Below the pieces are notes generated by a model that searched no databases, was not told the origin of the DNA, and saw only the letters and a list, made by a program, of their open reading frames with translations. The position numbers were made by a program, and so were the translations under genes. From Propionivibrio sp. (GTDB lineage: Bacteria; Pseudomonadota; Gammaproteobacteria; Burkholderiales; Rhodocyclaceae), in the NCBI RefSeq assembly GCF_029255185.1, contig NZ_JAPUVO010000117.1, forward strand, positions 1 through 64,000: a stretch of 64,000 bases of DNA. The letters run 5' to 3'. Shown one piece after another: positions 60,114 to 64,000 of the stretch; positions within the stretch are counted from its first letter, which is position 1; every line of letters begins with the position of its first letter.

Positions 60114-60444
60114 TGGTGGGCCCGCAGGGACTTGAACCCTGGACCAAAGGATTATGCTTACCACTACGGTTTTCACCGCCCCTTTCGGGTTTGTGGTCTG
60201 GACTATACCTTCCCATTACAGGCTGGCCGTCTAGTCTCTACACCTTCCCCCGTCGAGACGGGGGCTTGGCTCGGTATTGGCATCTCCCGCAGGAATTAGC
60301 TTTCACCGACTTTGACCAGTTCTACCTGCCGCCAGAGCGAACTTGGCGACGGGCAACCCAGTAGAAACTTGCCGTGCACCCGTTACCCGGTGTTTAGGCT
60401 CATCTCGCTAAGTCCTCTGCTCTAACCAACTGAGCTACAGGCCC
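60114..60444 (-). tRNA. tRNA-Ile(CAU) interrupted by a group I intron
   Basis: Exons 60,411-60,444 (34 nt) and 60,114-60,156 (43 nt) join into a 77-nt cloverleaf: acceptor GGGCCTG/CGGGCCC, D arm GCTC..GAGC, anticodon arm GAGGA-CTCATAA-TCCTT, T arm CAGGG-TTCAAGT-CCCTG, encoded CCA. The features TTGGTC and GTTCAAGTCC and anticodon CAT mark the minor tRNA-Ile whose C34 is made lysidine by TilS to read AUA, rather than elongator Met. The most parsimonious splice point is between T33 and C34. It lies within the integrated element, close to its rpoD-side end. Confidence 0.9.
60157..60410 (-). ncRNA. Group I intron (254 nt) in tRNA-Ile
   Basis: No open reading frame is inside. The minus strand carries the conserved core of IC3-type tRNA introns: GGTCAAAGTCGGTGAAAGCT (P), CCGAGCCAAGC (Q side), GAAGGTGTAGAGACTAGACG (R/P7) and AAGGTATAGTCCA (S). 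These match the Azoarcus tRNA-Ile ribozyme almost word for word, while the 5' (P2) region is longer than the 205-nt Azoarcus intron. The intron ends in G as expected. It should self-splice with guanosine. The guide pairing (P1) was not modelled with confidence. Confidence 0.9.
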
Positions 60445-60621
60445 GAAACTGCAATTCTACCGGCATGCCCCAATCGGGGTGTGTCGGCAGTTTGTCGTCC
60501 GCTCCAAAGCTGGACCAGAAATGGACCAGACGACTGTTTTACTGCTCTTCCAGGTCAGCCGAAATCGGCCTGGAAGCCTTGCTGCACAAGGGCCACTGAA
60601 AATGCTCGGTTGAGATGTCAG
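60445..60621. other. Element end between tRNA-Ile and attachment core
   Basis: No gene. It joins the element-borne tRNA to the host tRNA 5' half. It contains CCCC-AATC-GGGG near 60,470 and GGCCGATTTCGGC-like symmetry near 60,560, and may hold the arm sites of the integrase. Confidence 0.5.
60454..60459 (-). promoter_or_regulatory. -10-like element before the intron-bearing tRNA
   Basis: TAGAAT on the minus strand, ten bases before the tRNA first base; the -35 side is weak. It would let the element express its tRNA without relying on read-through from rpoD. Confidence 0.4.
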
Positions 60622-60664
60622 AGGATTATGAGTCCTCTGCTCTAACCAACTGAGCTACAGGCCC
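60622..60664 (-). pseudogene. 5' part of split tRNA-Ile(CAU); attachment site at right end
   Basis: The minus strand begins GGGCCTGTAGCTCAGTTGG 8 bases after the rpoD stop codon and runs to CTCATAATCCT, then changes to CTGACATCTC instead of TTTGGTCC. The 43 bases equal the 5' part of tRNA-Ile(CAU), identical to the exon of the intron-bearing copy. The missing 3' part is at 33,889-33,933. The shared core 60,622-60,632 is the crossover site. Confidence 0.9.
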
Positions 60665-60672
60665 GAAAAGGC

Positions 60673-62619
<1,947 letters not shown>

Positions 62620-62681
62620 GACCAATTCCCGGTTAGCGTTGTATTGGAAAAACCTCGAATTGTATCACAACTTGCCTTGCT

Positions 62682-64000
62682 TTAGCCGACCCGCCCGCTG
62701 GCGCTCAGGGCCTGCAAGTAGTGCTGCTTCTCTTCGCCCGACAGCCCGGCAACGCCGAGCCTGTACACTTTCTCTTGCAAGTTGGCAAAAGCCCGCTTAC
62801 TTTCACCCTCAACCAGACGTTTGACTGCGCCATCAAACTCGGCATCGATATCCTCTTCGGCAAAGGGCTGCTGCATCAGTTCAGCCGCCGCTTCACGCAG
62901 GATGTTTTCGTCTTCACTGCCACGCAAACGTTCCAGCAAAACCGCATACGGTGGCGCCGGATCGCCCGCCGCCAGAATCGTTTTACACAAATGCTCCACC
63001 GCACGTGCTTCCGCCAAATTGGGTGCCAGTGCACCAAGCGGCAGACCCTTGGCCAGTTCCGGCTTTTGCAGCAACAGGCGCAACAAGGGCCGCAATAACG
63101 ACGGTGCTTGCCTGGGCACCCGCGCCGGCGCGGCCCGGGCAATCGGCCGTAAGTCGCACAGACGTTCAACCTCGGGCTGTGAGAACCCGCTGGCTTCAGC
63201 CAAACGCTTAACCAACTGTAGTCGCAATAATGGCGTTTGCAAGCGGCCGAGCAGAGGTTTGGCCTCGGCCACCAAATTGGCTCGTCCCTCAGCGCTGGTC
63301 ATGTCGGAATGGGACGCCAGTTCACGCAACAGAAATTCGGAAAGCGGCATGGCCTGCGTGATCATGCGCTCGAAAGACTCCGCGCCCTGGTCGCGTACAA
63401 AGCTGTCAGGATCGTCGGCCTCGGGCAAAAAAACAAAACCGATGCTTTTTTTCTCGGGCAGCACTTCCAGGCTATTTTCCAGCGCCCGCCAGGCGGCCTT
63501 GCGGCCGGCTGCGTCACCATCAAAACAGTAGACGATGCGATCGACCTGGCGAAAAAGCTTTTGCACGTGAGTTGCCGTGGTCGCCGTACCGAGCGTCGCC
63601 ACCGCATTGCCAATCCCGTGCTGGGCCAGCGCCACCACATCCATATAGCCCTCGACGACAATCGCCGTATCCTTGTCGCGCAATGCCGCGCGCGCCTGCG
63701 GCAGACCGAATACTTCGCGCCCTTTTTCAAAGAGCGGTGTTTCCGGCGAATTTAGGTACTTGGGCTCGCCTTCGCCCATGACGCGCCCGCCGAAGGCAAT
63801 CACTTCACCCTTCTGGTTCATGATCGGGAACATCACCCGGTCACGGAAGCGGTCATAAAGACGGCCTTGCTCGTTCTTGATGACCAGACCAGCCACCTGT
63901 AGCTCGGCAAGGGTGTAATCCTCGAATGTGGCGCCAAGATTCTGCCATCCCTCCGGCGCATAGCCGATGCCGAATTTCTGGGCGATTTCGCCGCTGACAC
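62682..64000 (-). CDS. dnaG: DNA primase, C-terminal part (runs off the window)
   Basis: The 3' 1,319 bases of the replication primase gene. At the window edge the frame reads VSGEIAQKFGIGYAPEGWQN, typical of the segment after the zinc domain. The RNA polymerase domain follows: DRVMFPIMNQKGEVIAFGGR, the Toprim motifs IVVEGYMDVVALAQHG and VYCFDGDAAGRKAAWRAL (DGDxAG). The C-terminal helicase-binding domain ends at ALSASGRVG. The zinc-binding N terminus lies beyond the window. Confidence 0.95.
   Translation of the reverse strand, partial: VSGEIAQKFGIGYAPEGWQNLGATFEDYTLAELQVAGLVIKNEQGRLYDRFRDRVMFPIMNQKGEVIAFGGRVMGEGEPKYLNSPETPLFEKGREVFGLPQARAALRDKDTAIVVEGYMDVVALAQHGIGNAVATLGTATTATHVQKLFRQVDRIVYCFDGDAAGRKAAWRALENSLEVLPEKKSIGFVFLPEADDPDSFVRDQGAESFERMITQAMPLSEFLLRELASHSDMTSAEGRANLVAEAKPLLGRLQTPLLRLQLVKRLAEASGFSQPEVERLCDLRPIARAAPARVPRQAPSLLRPLLRLLLQKPELAKGLPLGALAPNLAEARAVEHLCKTILAAGDPAPPYAVLLERLRGSEDENILREAAAELMQQPFAEEDIDAEFDGAVKRLVEGESKRAFANLQEKVYRLGVAGLSGEEKQHYLQALSASGRVG

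Noticed and set aside
60101..60364. Plus-strand frame across the tRNA and intron
   Set aside because: It is antisense to the tRNA exons and group I core; RNA structure explains the conservation.
60114..60444. Assignment as elongator tRNA-Met
   Set aside because: The anticodon is CAT, but the body (AGAGCAG..GACTCATAATC..TTGGTC, GTTCAAGTCC) follows the lysidine-type tRNA-Ile, the same gene that carries the Azoarcus intron.

Overview
The window is high-GC proteobacterial DNA. It carries a betaproteobacterial housekeeping backbone at both ends (crcB, leuS-lptE-holA, proA, xerD, ybaK, folB, plsY, tsaD on the left; rpoD and dnaG on the right) around about 50 kb of accessory DNA. I infer Betaproteobacteria, most likely Rhodocyclales. 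The reasons are gene order, an ISAzo13-like transposase remnant, and a tRNA-Ile group I intron whose catalytic core closely resembles the Azoarcus tRNA-Ile intron.

Layout. 0-10.7 kb: core genes, with a probable fluoride riboswitch before crcB. 10.8-13.7 kb: decayed mobile DNA (transposase, hsdM and DUF1524 fragments, a 49-bp direct repeat, the 5' end of a group II intron) around one exported protein and a BrnT/BrnA toxin-antitoxin pair. 13.7-24.2 kb: a one-strand defence operon with a type III-like Mod and Res pair, McrB, McrC and an AlbA/Schlafen-like ATP-binding protein, headed by an excisionase-like gene. 24.3-33.6 kb: a second module on the plus strand with AlpA, a primase-helicase-like ATPase, several unknowns, DUF2924 and a large serine recombinase. 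It holds three copies of a palindromic repeat, one of them inside a coding sequence.

33.9-60.66 kb: the most notable part. A tRNA-Ile(CAU) gene that lies 8 bp downstream of rpoD is cut in its anticodon arm. Its 5' part (60,622-60,664) and 3' part (33,889-33,933) are 26.7 kb apart and share an 11-bp core, CTCATAATCCT. The DNA between them is therefore an integrated element. It encodes a family B DNA polymerase with exonuclease motifs, two tyrosine recombinases, an AlpA-like regulator, a cassette of small unknown proteins, an ADP-ribosylglycohydrolase, a GHKL ATPase fused to a nuclease domain, and a type I restriction system with two different HsdM subunits. This content resembles pipolins, the PolB-encoding elements. 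Just inside its rpoD-proximal end the element carries its own complete tRNA-Ile(CAU), interrupted in the anticodon loop by a 254-nt group I intron.

How it may work together (inference). Integration destroys an essential host tRNA and the element supplies a replacement. The intron sits inside the attachment core of that replacement, so the element's own tRNA should not be a target for its integrase, while self-splicing restores the anticodon. The polymerase and recombinases would serve replication and movement; the restriction systems and other candidate defence genes would be cargo. Small coordinates of sites that I counted by hand may be off by one or two bases.
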